From the NCBI RefSeq assembly GCF_000761445.1, contig NZ_KN196470.1, forward strand, positions 1,100,823-1,164,822: a stretch of DNA of 64,000 bases, in the 5' to 3' direction. The notes under the pieces were generated by a model, which was not told the origin of the DNA, made no database searches, and was given only the letters and a program-made list of their open reading frames with translations. Positions 44,784 to 59,477 of the stretch are shown one piece after another (within the stretch, counting starts at the first letter, position 1; every line of letters starts with the position of its first letter). The DNA comes from Oleiagrimonas soli (GTDB taxonomy: Bacteria > Pseudomonadota > Gammaproteobacteria > Xanthomonadales > Rhodanobacteraceae). The translations under genes were made by a program, and so were the position numbers.

Positions 44784-46919
44784 TTACCAGATCTTCACCT
44801 GCTGGTCGCCGGAGCGGACCATCTTGTCGCCGGGCTTGCACTGGAACGCCGTGGCGAAGGCCGTCATGTTCGACGGCGCACCGATGGCGCGGAACTGCAT
44901 CGGCGCGTGCGGATCGGCGTTCAGCAACACCATCTGGCGCTTGGGACGAATCTCGCCGCGCCACACGCGGGCCCAGTTCAGGAAGAAGCGCTGGTCCTCG
45001 GTGTAGCCGTCGATCTTTTCGCTGGCTTCCTTCGGGTGGTTCTTCAGCGCGGTCTGCAGGGCGTCGTAGGCGATGTTGAGGCCGCCCAGATCGGCGATGT
45101 TCTCGCCCAGGGTCAGCTTGCCGTTGACGTGCAGGTCCGGGTGATCCGGCAGCGGGGTGTAGGCATCGAACTGCTTGACCAGCTTGTCGGTGCGCGCGTC
45201 GAACGCCTTGCGGTCGGCCTTGGTCCACCAGTTGTCCAGGTTGCCGTTGCCGTCGAACTGGCTGCCCTGGTCGTCGAAGCCGTGGCTGGACTCGTGACCG
45301 ATCACCGCGCCGATGCCGCCGTAGTTGATGGCGTCGTCACCGTTGGCATAGAAGAACGGCGGCTGCAGGATCGCGGCCGGGAAGTTGATCGTGTTGTCGG
45401 TCGGGTTGTAGTACGCGTTCACCGTCTGCGGCGTCATGCCCCACTCCTTGCGGTCGGTGGGCTTGCCGATCTTGGCGATGTCGTAGTCGTAGTTGAACTT
45501 CTGCGCCGCCTCGAGGTTGGCGTAGTAGTTGTCCTTGCTGATGCTCAGGCCGTCCCAACTGCGCCACTGATCCGGATAGCCGATCTTCGGCAGGAACTTG
45601 GACCACTTGTCCAGCGCCTTCTGCTTGGTCTCGGCGCTCATCCAGTCGAGATTCTCGATGCGGTTCTTCAGCGCCGCCAGCACGTTGTGCACCAGTTGGT
45701 CGGCGCGTTCCTTGGCTTCGGGCGGGAAGTACTTCTTCACGTACAGCTGACCCAGGGCCTGGCCCATGGAGCCGTTGACGGCGCCGAGCGCACGCTTCCA
45801 GTCGGCCTTCTGCTGCGGCTGGCCGCTGAGGGTCTTGCCGTAGAAGTCGAAGCTGGCGTCGACGAACGGCTGCGACAGCGCGTCGGCGGCGCCGGAGATG
45901 GTGTGGACCTTGAGATAGGCCTTCCACTCGTCCAGCGGCGCGGTCGCCAGCAGGTGGTCGAATTCCTTGAAGAACTTCGGCTGCGACAGCGAGAAGCCCT
46001 TGTCGACGGTCACGCCCTGCGACTTGAAGAAGGTGTCCCAGTTGAAGTGCGGGGTGACCTTGTTGGCGTCGGCAACGGACACGAAGTGGTACTGGTTCTT
46101 CGGATCGCGCAGCTGGACGCGCGGAATCGAATGCTTGGCCAGCTCGGTCTCGAACTTCATGGCCAGGTCGGCCTGCTTCTTCGCCTCGGCCGGCTTGTCG
46201 CCGGTCAGCTCGAACAGCTTGCCGAGGTACTTCACGTAGGCGTCACGGACGTCCTTGTACTTGGCGTCGGTGTAGTAGGCCGGCGTCGGCAGGCCCAGGC
46301 CGCTCTGGAAGGTGTAGGCGATCTGCAGCTTGGCGTTCTTGAAGTCGGCGTCGGAGCCGAAGTTGAACACGCGGCCGTCACCCTTGGCGAAGGACTGGTC
46401 CAGCCACGGCTGCAGGTCCTTGCGCGAGGTGATCGCGTCGATCGAGGCCAGGTCGGGCTTGATCGGATCGAAGCCGGCCTTGTTGCGCGCGTCCATGTTG
46501 AGGGCCGAGCTGTACAGCCAGCCGATCTTCTGTTCGATGGAGCCGGCCGGCGCGCTGTCCGCGTCCTTGGCGGCGTCTTCGACCAGCTGATGCTGGTCCT
46601 GCAGGCTCTTCTCGCGCAGTTCGTTGAACGAACCCCACGAGGTCTGATCGGCCGGAATCGGATTGGCCTTCACCCATTTCGCGTTGACGAACCCGTTGAA
46701 ATCGGTGCACGCGTTGATGTTGTTGTCCAGGTCCGCGATGTTGAACACCGGCGCGGTGGAGGCGCTGGCCGGCGCACTCGACATCTTGGCGACAGTGGCG
46801 GCCTTGGCGGGTGCGGGCGCGGGCTGCTTGGCGCTGTCGTCGCCGCCCTTGCTGCAGGCGGTCGCGGCCAGCGTCAGGCTCACGGCCAGCGCCAGCGGTT
46901 TCAGCATGTGCTTGTTCAT
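44784..46919 (-). CDS. M13 family zinc endopeptidase lipoprotein (neprilysin/PepO type)
   Basis: A 711-residue lipoprotein peptidase. The signal peptide ends with the lipobox LAATAC (Cys22). The zinc site is VIGHESSHGFDDQG (HExxH), with ENIADLGGL supplying the third ligand and NADPHAPMQFRAIGAPSN carrying the conserved HxP and R residues. The substrate-binding NAYY-type motif is present as VNAYYNPTDN. The C-terminal ...VKIW is the normal family ending. It acts in the periplasm on peptides. Confidence 0.94.
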   Translation of the reverse strand: MNKHMLKPLALAVSLTLAATACSKGGDDSAKQPAPAPAKAATVAKMSSAPASASTAPVFNIADLDNNINACTDFNGFVNAKWVKANPIPADQTSWGSFNELREKSLQDQHQLVEDAAKDADSAPAGSIEQKIGWLYSSALNMDARNKAGFDPIKPDLASIDAITSRKDLQPWLDQSFAKGDGRVFNFGSDADFKNAKLQIAYTFQSGLGLPTPAYYTDAKYKDVRDAYVKYLGKLFELTGDKPAEAKKQADLAMKFETELAKHSIPRVQLRDPKNQYHFVSVADANKVTPHFNWDTFFKSQGVTVDKGFSLSQPKFFKEFDHLLATAPLDEWKAYLKVHTISGAADALSQPFVDASFDFYGKTLSGQPQQKADWKRALGAVNGSMGQALGQLYVKKYFPPEAKERADQLVHNVLAALKNRIENLDWMSAETKQKALDKWSKFLPKIGYPDQWRSWDGLSISKDNYYANLEAAQKFNYDYDIAKIGKPTDRKEWGMTPQTVNAYYNPTDNTINFPAAILQPPFFYANGDDAINYGGIGAVIGHESSHGFDDQGSQFDGNGNLDNWWTKADRKAFDARTDKLVKQFDAYTPLPDHPDLHVNGKLTLGENIADLGGLNIAYDALQTALKNHPKEASEKIDGYTEDQRFFLNWARVWRGEIRPKRQMVLLNADPHAPMQFRAIGAPSNMTAFATAFQCKPGDKMVRSGDQQVKIW

Positions 46920-47097
46920 CTAAGGGTTCTCCTCCGGATAAGGGCGGTCAGACAGGGAAGTGCGAAGGCGTGCGCAGTGCCCCCGTGGCGCACGCATTCA
47001 GGGTTGCCAGACTAGGACAGAAGTCACGCGAGCATACAGTGTCGAAGGTCAGGGGTGTATCGTGCGGCGGGGCTGCAACCGGCCTGCATGGCGGGCT

Positions 47098-47784
47098 TCA
47101 GGCGGAGGTCGGCGGAGCCGGCGTCTGGGCTGCCCGGCGGCTGCTGGAAAGGCTCGGCAGGGTGTCCGGCGCGACGGCGCCGCCGGAGATGATGAAGGCC
47201 ATGGCCTGGTCCATGGTCCAGTCGGTCGGGGTCAGCTGATCGACCGGCACCACTTCGAGGTAGCCGCCGGTCGGATTGGGCGTGGTCGGGATGTACACCG
47301 CGGCCATTTCCCGGTTGCTGCCTTCCTCGCGCATGACGCGGGTGACGAACCCGACCACCTTCATGCCCTCGCGCGGAAAATCCACCAGCACCACGCGTTG
47401 CACCTGATCCGGGCGCGTCTGCAGCACGTTCATGAGCTTCTTGGTGCCGCCATAGATGGTCTGCACCAGCGGAATCCGTTCGAGCAGCGTGTCGAAGGCG
47501 CTGAGCATGCGCTGGCCGATCACGCGACTGGCCAGCCAGCCGAGCAGATACAGGCCGACCACGGTGAACAGCAGTGCGAGGATGTTCAGCAGCCAGCGTA
47601 CGCTCAGCGCCTGCGCGAGATGTGGCGCGACCAGGCTCATCGCATTCAGGATGGCGTTGACCAGCGGCGTGCCGATACTGGCCAGCAATCCCAGCACGAA
47701 CGAGAACACCAGCCAGGTGATCCACAGCGGCAGGAAGGTCAGCAGACCGGTGAGCAGATAGCGTTTGAGGCGTAGCGGACGCAT
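47098..47784 (-). CDS. DUF502 family inner-membrane protein
   Basis: A 228-residue protein with two transmembrane helices (YLLTGLLTFLPLWITWLVFSFVLG; LLNILALLFTVVGLYLLGWLA), followed by a soluble region with the DUF502 signatures LLERIPLVQTIYGGTKKLMN, VVLVDFPREGMKVVGFVTR and VYIPTTPNPTGGYLEVVP. The function is unknown. Divergent from the ECF sigma factor gene across 134 bp. Confidence 0.88.
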   Translation of the reverse strand: MRPLRLKRYLLTGLLTFLPLWITWLVFSFVLGLLASIGTPLVNAILNAMSLVAPHLAQALSVRWLLNILALLFTVVGLYLLGWLASRVIGQRMLSAFDTLLERIPLVQTIYGGTKKLMNVLQTRPDQVQRVVLVDFPREGMKVVGFVTRVMREEGSNREMAAVYIPTTPNPTGGYLEVVPVDQLTPTDWTMDQAMAFIISGGAVAPDTLPSLSSSRRAAQTPAPPTSA

Positions 47785-47918
47785 CGTCGGTACTCGGCAC
47801 GGGAGAGCGTCATTGTAGGCACATTGGCGATATCTGCAGCGGCGCAGTCGCTGGGCGTGTTGTGATGAAGTCGCGCGCCGTGCGAATCATGGGTGGAATG
47901 CCGGGGACGACACGCATC

Positions 47919-48446
47919 ATGAGCGCACGACGACGACAAACGGAGTTCACGCGATGGCTGGCGGAGCACCAGCGCATCGTGTTCAAGGTGGCGGCGACGT
48001 ACGCGCACCGGACGCACGATCGCGACGACCTGGAGCAGGAAATCTGCACCCAGGCCTGGCGTTCCTTCGCCCGCTACGACCACGCGCGCGCGAAATTCTC
48101 GACCTGGCTGTACCGGGTCGCGCTGAACGTGGCCATTTCCCATGTGCGGCGACAGACGCAGGTCGCCGCGACGCGCACCGTGCCGCTCGAGGATACACAT
48201 CTGGAACATCTCGACGGCGGCACGCCGGTGCACGAACCGGATGCGCGCATCGAGTGCATGCATCGCCTGATCGGGACACTCGATCCCCTGCATCGCGCGC
48301 TGATGCTGCTGTATCTGGAAGACCGCAGTCATGCGGAGATCGCCGAGATTCTCGGCATCAGCACCAGCAACGTCGGCACCAAGCTGCATCGGATCACGCG
48401 CGAGCTTCGCCAGCGCATGCAACCCCACCAAGACATCGGAGCATGA
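47919..48446 (+). CDS. ECF-type RNA polymerase sigma factor
   Basis: A ~175-residue sigma-70 family protein. Region 2 shows FTRWLAEHQRIVFKVAATYA, DDLEQEICTQAWRSFARYD and FSTWLYRVALNVAISHVRRQ. Region 4 shows LDPLHRALMLLYLEDRSHAEIAEILGISTSNVGTKLHR. Starts at 47862 or 47898 are also possible; 47919 follows a GGGGA sequence and gives the usual ECF N-terminus. It overlaps the next gene by ATGA, the classical position for a membrane partner/anti-sigma factor. Confidence 0.9.
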   Translation: MSARRRQTEFTRWLAEHQRIVFKVAATYAHRTHDRDDLEQEICTQAWRSFARYDHARAKFSTWLYRVALNVAISHVRRQTQVAATRTVPLEDTHLEHLDGGTPVHEPDARIECMHRLIGTLDPLHRALMLLYLEDRSHAEIAEILGISTSNVGTKLHRITRELRQRMQPHQDIGA

Positions 48447-49093
48447 CCGTGGACACCAATGACATGAAGATGGCCTGGCAGATGTTCGACCGGCAGCTCG
48501 CGCAGCAGCGCACCCTGCAACTGCAGTTGTTCCGCGAAAGTCGCATCGACAAGTTGCATCGAGGTCTGCGCCCGCTGGTCTGGGGTCAGTCCCTGCAACT
48601 GCTGCTCGGCGTGCTGCTGGCGACCTGGGCGGTCGGTTTCTGGGTGGCGCATCGCGGCGCGTTTCTGCTGCTGATCAGCGGCCTGCTAATGCAGGGCTTT
48701 GGCCTGCTGCTGGTGATGACGTCGGCGCGCGTGCTGGCGCTGCTGCGGCGGATCGACTACGGCGCGCCAGTGGCGACGATACAGCGTCAGCTGGCCGACC
48801 TGCGGCAGTGGCGCGTGCGCGTGGAGTCGCCCGTGCATGCGGTGGTCGGCAGTTTCATCTGGGTGCCGGGCCTGATCTGCGCGCTGGCGACGACCGGTTT
48901 CCATGCCTGGGGACCGGGCCTGATGTGGTGGGCGGTGTCGAGCGTGCTGGTCAGCGTCGGTCTGCTGGCGATGGCCGTATGGTTCGCGCGGCGGCATGGC
49001 TACGGCGCGCGGATCGAGGCTCGCGCGGCCGGCACCAGCGTGCAGCGCGCGCGGCAGGCGCTGGATGAGCTGGAAGGTTTCCTTCGCGATTAG
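48443..49093 (+). CDS. Membrane protein coupled to the ECF sigma factor, putative anti-sigma partner
   Basis: A 216-residue protein. It has a soluble N-terminal ~45 residues (MTVDTNDMKMAWQMFDRQLAQQ), then four hydrophobic segments (LLLGVLLATWAVGFWVAH; FLLLISGLLMQGFGLLLVM; AVVGSFIWVPGLICALATTG; MWWAVSSVLVSVGLLAMAVWF). It lacks the zinc anti-sigma HxxxCxxC motif, so it is not a ZAS protein; the assignment rests on the 4-bp overlap with the sigma gene. The 3' end overlaps the convergent DUF4442 gene by 4 bp. Confidence 0.72.
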   Translation: MTVDTNDMKMAWQMFDRQLAQQRTLQLQLFRESRIDKLHRGLRPLVWGQSLQLLLGVLLATWAVGFWVAHRGAFLLLISGLLMQGFGLLLVMTSARVLALLRRIDYGAPVATIQRQLADLRQWRVRVESPVHAVVGSFIWVPGLICALATTGFHAWGPGLMWWAVSSVLVSVGLLAMAVWFARRHGYGARIEARAAGTSVQRARQALDELEGFLRD

Positions 49094-49581
49094 GCGTCGG
49101 GCGACGTCGCTTGGACGGCATCCGCGGCGTTGCGCGCATGCGGCTTGCGGCGCACGTACAGCTGCTTGCGCACGCGCGCCACCAGTTCACCGGCATCGTC
49201 GACGACGTCGATGTCGAACCAGCGCAGCACCTTGCCGCCGTCCGCGGCGGCGCTGCGCAGGTCATCGACCATCGCCTGCGTCAGCCGGAAGTGCGCGTGC
49301 ACGTTGGTGCGGCCGGGCGCGACGAAGTCGATGGCGCCGGCCTTGTCCCACACGTAGTAGTCCTTGCCCAGACGCTGCATCGTCAGCAGCATCCAGAACG
49401 GGTCGGTCATCGAGAACAGGTTGCCGCCGAACTGGGTGCCGACGTAGTTGCGGTTCCACGGACGCAGCTTCAACGTCACCCGCGCCTCGCTCCAGTCCGC
49501 TTCGATGGCGCGCACGCGGATGCCGTTGCACAGGAACGGCGGCCAGAGATTGAGCAGACGGCGAAGCGTGCGGGCGCGCAT
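49090..49581 (-). CDS. DUF4442 hotdog-fold protein (thioesterase-like)
   Basis: A 163-residue protein: MRARTLRRLLNLWPPFLCNG start, LKLRPWNRNYVGTQFGGNLFSMTDPFWMLLTMQRLG, then DFVAPGRTNVHAHFRL and VARVRKQLYVRRKP. The YVGTQFGGNLFSM motif is the hotdog helix region of the DUF4442 family, thought to be acyl-CoA thioesterase-like. The start could extend to 49617, but Met at 49581 is more typical. Confidence 0.85.
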   Translation of the reverse strand: MRARTLRRLLNLWPPFLCNGIRVRAIEADWSEARVTLKLRPWNRNYVGTQFGGNLFSMTDPFWMLLTMQRLGKDYYVWDKAGAIDFVAPGRTNVHAHFRLTQAMVDDLRSAAADGGKVLRWFDIDVVDDAGELVARVRKQLYVRRKPHARNAADAVQATSPDA

Positions 49582-49768
49582 GTGCAGTGGTCGTGCGGTG
49601 GAGGGTATGCCAACCATACCTTCGCGTATGGTCGATTGTCATCCTGTCCAGATGTCGAGCCGGCCAGCGCGCCGCATGGGCGACGGAGCGCATGCGCCGC
49701 GCGCCGCGCACCCATGAGACAACATTCGAGAATGCGTTCGGGCGAGCGCAGGGTCGCCCGGCACCGGT

Positions 49769-50641
<873 letters not shown>

Positions 50642-50772
50642 GGGAGCTCCGGGATGAAGTGATGCTGCATCAGGTCGGGGCGATCGGCGGCAAATCAAGG
50701 CCGCATGCGGCGCGAGTCGGCGTTCGGCTTGCGCTCAGCGTGACGCGCGCGCTTGATGGATAATCGGCGCTC

Positions 50773-51387
50773 ATGGAGCCGTCCGCCCACAGTCTGGTGA
50801 TTTGCGAACATTGCGATGCGGTGCATCGCAAGCACGAACTCGCGCGCGGCGAAGTGGCGCGCTGCGTGCGCTGTCAGGCGGTGCTGTACCGACGCCCGTG
50901 GCTCAGCCTGGACAGCATGTTCGCGCTGGCGCTGGCGGCGGCGATCACGTTCTTCATCGCCAACGTCTGGCCGATCGTGACGCTGGAACTCAACGGCCAC
51001 GCCAGTTCGGCGACGTTGTGGCAGGCCATCGTCGCGACCTGGAACGACGGCGTTGGCGTGGTGTCGGTGCTGGCGGCGCTGATGCTGTTCTTCTTCCCGA
51101 TGCTGCAGGTGCTGCTGTTCGGCTGGGTGCTGGGGTTCCTGCGCGCCGGGCGGTTGCCGCCGGGCTTCATTCCCATCATGCGCGTGCTGCACGCGATCCG
51201 TCCGTGGAGCATGGTCGAGGTGTTCATGCTCGGCACGCTGGTGGCGGTGGTGAAGGTGGGCGACATCTTCGAGGTGATCCTGCAGCCGGGCATCTGGGCC
51301 TTCGCCGCGCTGACCGTGTTGCTGGCGCTGGTGGCCTCGTTCGACGTGCGCCGCATCTGGCTGTTGAAGCGGGAGTGCTGCGGATGA
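50773..51387 (+). CDS. pqiA: Paraquat-inducible protein A (PqiA) domain protein, first copy
   Basis: A 204-residue inner-membrane protein. A rubredoxin-like zinc ribbon (CEHCDAVHRKHELARGEVAR, CVRC) is followed by four helices. In E. coli this zinc ribbon/four-helix unit occurs twice in one polypeptide, whereas here the two halves are separate genes. It overlaps the second copy by ATGA. Works with the MCE protein PqiB and lipoprotein PqiC to bridge the envelope and move lipids. Confidence 0.88.
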   Translation: MEPSAHSLVICEHCDAVHRKHELARGEVARCVRCQAVLYRRPWLSLDSMFALALAAAITFFIANVWPIVTLELNGHASSATLWQAIVATWNDGVGVVSVLAALMLFFFPMLQVLLFGWVLGFLRAGRLPPGFIPIMRVLHAIRPWSMVEVFMLGTLVAVVKVGDIFEVILQPGIWAFAALTVLLALVASFDVRRIWLLKRECCG

Positions 51388-52037
51388 GCGAACCGCGCAT
51401 TTCCACCGCAAGCGAACTGGGCATCGTGGCCTGCCATTGCTGCGGTCAGCTGTGTCGCCACGTACAGGGCGACATCTGCTGCTCACGCTGCGGCGCGCGT
51501 CTGCATCGGCGCAAGCCGGACAGCCTGGCGCGCACCTGGGCGCTGCTGCTGGCGGCGATGATTCTGTACATCCCCGCCAACCTGCTGCCGATCATGCGCA
51601 CCGGCTCGCTGTTCGGCAGCGAGAGCAACACCATCCTCAGCGGCGTCGCCGAACTGTGGCGCGCCGGTTCATGGGACCTGGCGGTGATCGTGTTCGTGGC
51701 GTCGATCATGGTCCCGCTGATGAAGTTCGCGGCGTTGCTGGTGCTGCTGATCAGCGTGCAGCGACGCAAGGCCTGGCGCGCGCGCGGCCGCGCCCACCTT
51801 TTTCGCCTGGTGGAGGGCATCGGCTACTGGTCGATGCTCGACGTGTTCGTGGTCACCCTGCTGGTGGCGCTGGTGCGGTTCCAGCTCACCCAGGTCGATC
51901 CGGGGCCGGGCGTGGTGTACTTCGGACTGGTGGTTGTGCTTACCATGCTGGCCTCGATGAGTTTCGATCCGCGGCTCATCTGGGACCACGCCGAGTCCGT
52001 GGACGACGGGAAAGCAGAGGAAGTCGAGCATGACTGA
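51384..52037 (+). CDS. pqiA: Paraquat-inducible protein A (PqiA) domain protein, second copy
   Basis: A 217-residue inner-membrane protein with a second zinc ribbon (CHCCGQLCRHVQGDICCSRC) and four helices. The unit ALLLAAMILYIPANLLPIMR and LVEGIGYWSMLDVFVVTLLVALVRF are typical PqiA. It overlaps pqiB by 8 bp. Together the two short PqiA proteins are the equivalent of one E. coli PqiA. Confidence 0.88.
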   Translation: MSEPRISTASELGIVACHCCGQLCRHVQGDICCSRCGARLHRRKPDSLARTWALLLAAMILYIPANLLPIMRTGSLFGSESNTILSGVAELWRAGSWDLAVIVFVASIMVPLMKFAALLVLLISVQRRKAWRARGRAHLFRLVEGIGYWSMLDVFVVTLLVALVRFQLTQVDPGPGVVYFGLVVVLTMLASMSFDPRLIWDHAESVDDGKAEEVEHD

Positions 52038-53706
52038 GCGCGAGTCGCACGGGGACACCAACGACCTGCCCGCGCCGCAGATCGCGCGGCGCAGGCGCTG
52101 GCAGCTACCGCTGATCTGGCTGGTGCCGGTGGTGGCGGCGGTGGTCGGCCTGTCGCTGGTCGTGCATGCGCTGATGTCGGAAGGCCCGACCATCACCATC
52201 AGCTTCAAGACGGCCGAGGGCATCGAGCCCGGCAAGACCCAGGTCAAGTTCAAGAACGTGGTGATCGGCAAGGTGCACACCGTGGCGCTGAGCAAGGACC
52301 GCGGCACCGTGCTGGTGCGCGTGGACCTGGAAAAACGCTACGACTATTTCGCCAGCGACGGCAGCCGGTTCTGGGTGGTGCGGCCGCGCGTCGGGTTGGG
52401 CGGCGTGTCCGGACTCAGCACGCTGTTCTCCGGCGCGTACATCGGCGCCGATACCGAGAGCGGCGATCGTCACGAGGAACGCAGGCGATTCAAGGGCCTG
52501 GAAACGCCGCCGCCGCTGACCCACGGCGAGCCGGGCAGCACCTTCACGCTCGACAGCGACGACCTGGGTTCGCTGGACATCGGTTCGCCGGTGTATTTCC
52601 GCCGCATCCAGGTTGGACGCGTGGTCAGCTACCGGCTCGACGAGGATGGCAAGGGCGTGCAGCTGCAGGTATTCGTCGATGCACCCTACGACCGCTACGT
52701 CACCGACCAGACTCGGTTCTGGAACGCCAGCGGCGTGAACGTCGCGGTCGATGCGGGCGGGCTGAAGGTCAACACCGAGTCGCTGGCGACCGTGGTGGCC
52801 GGCGGCATCGCCTTCCAGGCGCCGGATTACGTGCGCAACGACAAGCGCGCCACGGCGAGCACGCATTTTGAACTGTTCGACAGCCGCGACAAGGCCATGC
52901 AGCCGCCGGACGGACCGCCGTTGTGGCTGCACATGCGCTTCCATCAGTCGGTGCGCGGTCTGGCCAAGGGCGCGACGGTCGATTTCGAGGGCATCTCGAT
53001 CGGCGAGGTCAAGCGCATCAGCGTCGAGTACGATCCGGTGAAGAAGCGTTTCCCGGTCGACGTCACCGCGGTGATCTATCCGCAGCGCCTGGGCCGCGCG
53101 CACGAGCAGTTCGCCAAGCGCATCGGCGATGCCTACGAGAAGAATCCGGGGCTGGGGCTGGCCGTGCTGATCAAGCACGGACTGCGCGCGCAGCTGCGCA
53201 GCGGCAATCTGCTGACCGGGCAGCTGTACGTGGCGCTGGACTTCTTCCCCAACGATCCGCACCAGGAACTCGATCCCAAGCAGCGGCCGTTGCGCGTGCC
53301 CACCGTGCCGGGCAGTTTCGACCGCATCCAGGAGCAGGTGGCGCACATCGCCGACCGTCTGGACAAGGTACCGTTCGACCGCATCGGCCAGCATCTGGAT
53401 CAGAGCCTGCAGGGCATTGATGCGCTGCTCAAGCAGCTCAACGGCAAGCTGGCGCCGCAGGCGAGCGAAACTCTGAAGCAGGCACAGACGACGCTGCGTT
53501 CGCTGGACGGCAGCCTGTCCGGCGACTCGCCGCTGCAGCAGAACCTAGGGCAGACGCTGTTGCAGGTGCAACGCGCCGCACGTTCGCTGCGCGTGCTGAC
53601 CGATTATCTGGGACGTCATCCCGAGGCGTTGCTGCGCGGCAAACGCAACAACGCGCCGCCGCCAGAAGCGCCGCCCGCGCCGGCGAGCAAGGAGAAGCAG
53701 CCATGA
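52030..53706 (+). CDS. pqiB: MCE-family intermembrane transport protein PqiB
   Basis: A 558-residue protein anchored by one N-terminal helix (LPLIWLVPVVAAVVGLSLVV). Three MCE domains follow (about residues 50-140, 165-250 and 295-385), e.g. ITISFKTAEGIEPGKTQVKFKN, LDIGSPVYFRRIQVG and ARGLAKGATVDFEGISIG-like starts. A long C-terminal helical stretch (residues ~440-530) completes it. This is the PqiB architecture, forming a tunnel across the periplasm. Confidence 0.93.
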   Translation: MTERESHGDTNDLPAPQIARRRRWQLPLIWLVPVVAAVVGLSLVVHALMSEGPTITISFKTAEGIEPGKTQVKFKNVVIGKVHTVALSKDRGTVLVRVDLEKRYDYFASDGSRFWVVRPRVGLGGVSGLSTLFSGAYIGADTESGDRHEERRRFKGLETPPPLTHGEPGSTFTLDSDDLGSLDIGSPVYFRRIQVGRVVSYRLDEDGKGVQLQVFVDAPYDRYVTDQTRFWNASGVNVAVDAGGLKVNTESLATVVAGGIAFQAPDYVRNDKRATASTHFELFDSRDKAMQPPDGPPLWLHMRFHQSVRGLAKGATVDFEGISIGEVKRISVEYDPVKKRFPVDVTAVIYPQRLGRAHEQFAKRIGDAYEKNPGLGLAVLIKHGLRAQLRSGNLLTGQLYVALDFFPNDPHQELDPKQRPLRVPTVPGSFDRIQEQVAHIADRLDKVPFDRIGQHLDQSLQGIDALLKQLNGKLAPQASETLKQAQTTLRSLDGSLSGDSPLQQNLGQTLLQVQRAARSLRVLTDYLGRHPEALLRGKRNNAPPPEAPPAPASKEKQP

Positions 53707-54317
53707 GTTCACGCTTGCGTTCAATGGTTCCGGCCGTTCTGGTGCTGGCGCTGACCGCCTGCGCCTCGGCGCCGACGCAGTTCTTCACTTTGCTGCCGCA
53801 GACGACGACATCGGCGTCTGCGCCGGCGGCGGCCTACCGCATCGCGGTGCTGCCGGTGACGATTCCGGCCCAGGTCGACCAGCCGCAACTGGTGGTGCGG
53901 CAGAGCGACGATCGCGTGGCGCTGCTGGAAGGCGAGCAGTGGATCGGTCCGCTGGGGGACCAGATCCGCGCGGCGGTGTCCGATCGGCTCGGTCGCGATC
54001 TCGGCGCCGTGGATGTCTACGGTTTGCCGCAGGCCGACACGGGCACCGTTTTCCGCATCAAGCTCGACGTGCGCCGCTTCGAGTCGGTGGCCGGTCAGTA
54101 CGCGCAGATCGACGCCGCCTGGAGCGTGCGCGAGCATGGAGCGAAGGGAGCGGGCGGGTCGACGATGAGCTGTGCCAGCACGATCAAGGAGCCGGTCGGC
54201 GACGGTTATGCCGCGCTGGTGCACGGTCACCAGCAGGCGCTGGCGGCGCTGTCCGAGCGCATCGCCGACGTGGTGCGATCGATGGTCGCGGGCGATACGC
54301 CGAGCTGCCCGCGCTAG
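53703..54317 (+). CDS. pqiC: PqiC/YmbA-type lipoprotein
   Basis: A 204-residue outer-membrane lipoprotein with lipobox LALTAC (Cys18). Conserved ABC-type auxiliary features include QFFTLLPQ, YRIAVLPVTIPAQVDQPQLVVRQSDDRV, LLEGEQWIGPLGDQIRAAVSDRL and the C-terminal CASTIKEPVGDGYAALVHGHQQAL. It overlaps pqiB by ATGA and provides the outer-membrane end of the PqiABC system. Confidence 0.88.
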   Translation: MSSRLRSMVPAVLVLALTACASAPTQFFTLLPQTTTSASAPAAAYRIAVLPVTIPAQVDQPQLVVRQSDDRVALLEGEQWIGPLGDQIRAAVSDRLGRDLGAVDVYGLPQADTGTVFRIKLDVRRFESVAGQYAQIDAAWSVREHGAKGAGGSTMSCASTIKEPVGDGYAALVHGHQQALAALSERIADVVRSMVAGDTPSCPR

Positions 54318-54333
54318 GGCGATGCAGCGGCGC

Positions 54334-55103
54334 TCAGTCGCTGTCGAGCAGCAACAGGTCCAGCAGCGCCAGCGCCGTGAACATGAGGCCGCCGCCGACG
54401 CCGAGCAGCGCGGCGAGCGTGGCGTGCTGACCCGTGCCGGCGAAGGCCTGGATCGGCAGCGTCCACGGGAACCAGGTGCCGAAGCGCGCCGACTGACCGA
54501 TGATGAAGCCGGCGATGGTCGCCACGATGCCGACCGCGACGGCGACGGTGAAGCTACGCCAGCGCAGCGCCACCCAGCCCTGGATCGCCACCATCAGGGC
54601 GCTGGCGGCGAGGCTGGCGGCGACCGGCGGCAGCAGGCGTCCCAGGTGCGGCATGCCGTGCATGCCGGCATCCGGCGAGAGCAGCGCGAGCAGCCAGCCC
54701 GCCAGCGGCGTCAGCGCCAGCAGGATCAGTTCCGCCGCGATCACCATGCCGGCCAGGATCAGCAGCTTGGCGAGGTAGTGCACGACGCGTGGCGTCGGCA
54801 TCGCCAGCAAATGCTTCCACTGCCGGTTGCCGTGCTCCAGGCCGGCCAGCAGCGCCGCCTGCAGCGTCACGAACAGCGGCAGCATCAGTAGTGTCCACAG
54901 CGAGAACAGCGCGCGGCCCAGGTTGTACCAGGCCTGGACCGGGTCGCTGGCCTTGCCGGTCGCATGCCCGCCACGTGCCTGCACGGTGAGGATTTCCAGC
55001 ACCATCAGCAGTGCGATGGCCAGCGGTGCCAGCAGCACCATCCACAGCGCCAGGGTGTGACGCAGCTTGAGCGTTTCGGCGTGCAGCGCGCGCAGCAGAG
55101 CGT

Positions 55104-55107
<4 letters not shown>
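54334..55107 (-). CDS. ABC-2 type transporter permease
   Basis: A 257-residue protein with six hydrophobic segments, including LALWMVLLAPLAIALLMVLEILT, LFVTLQAALLAGLEHGNRQWKHLLAMP and LMFTALALLDLLLLDS. The NRQWKHLLA motif and helix pattern are of the ABC-2/antibiotic-exporter permease kind. It overlaps the ATPase gene by ATGA. Confidence 0.85.
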
Positions 55108-59465
<4,358 letters not shown>

Positions 59466-59477
59466 CCCGCGCCGCCC

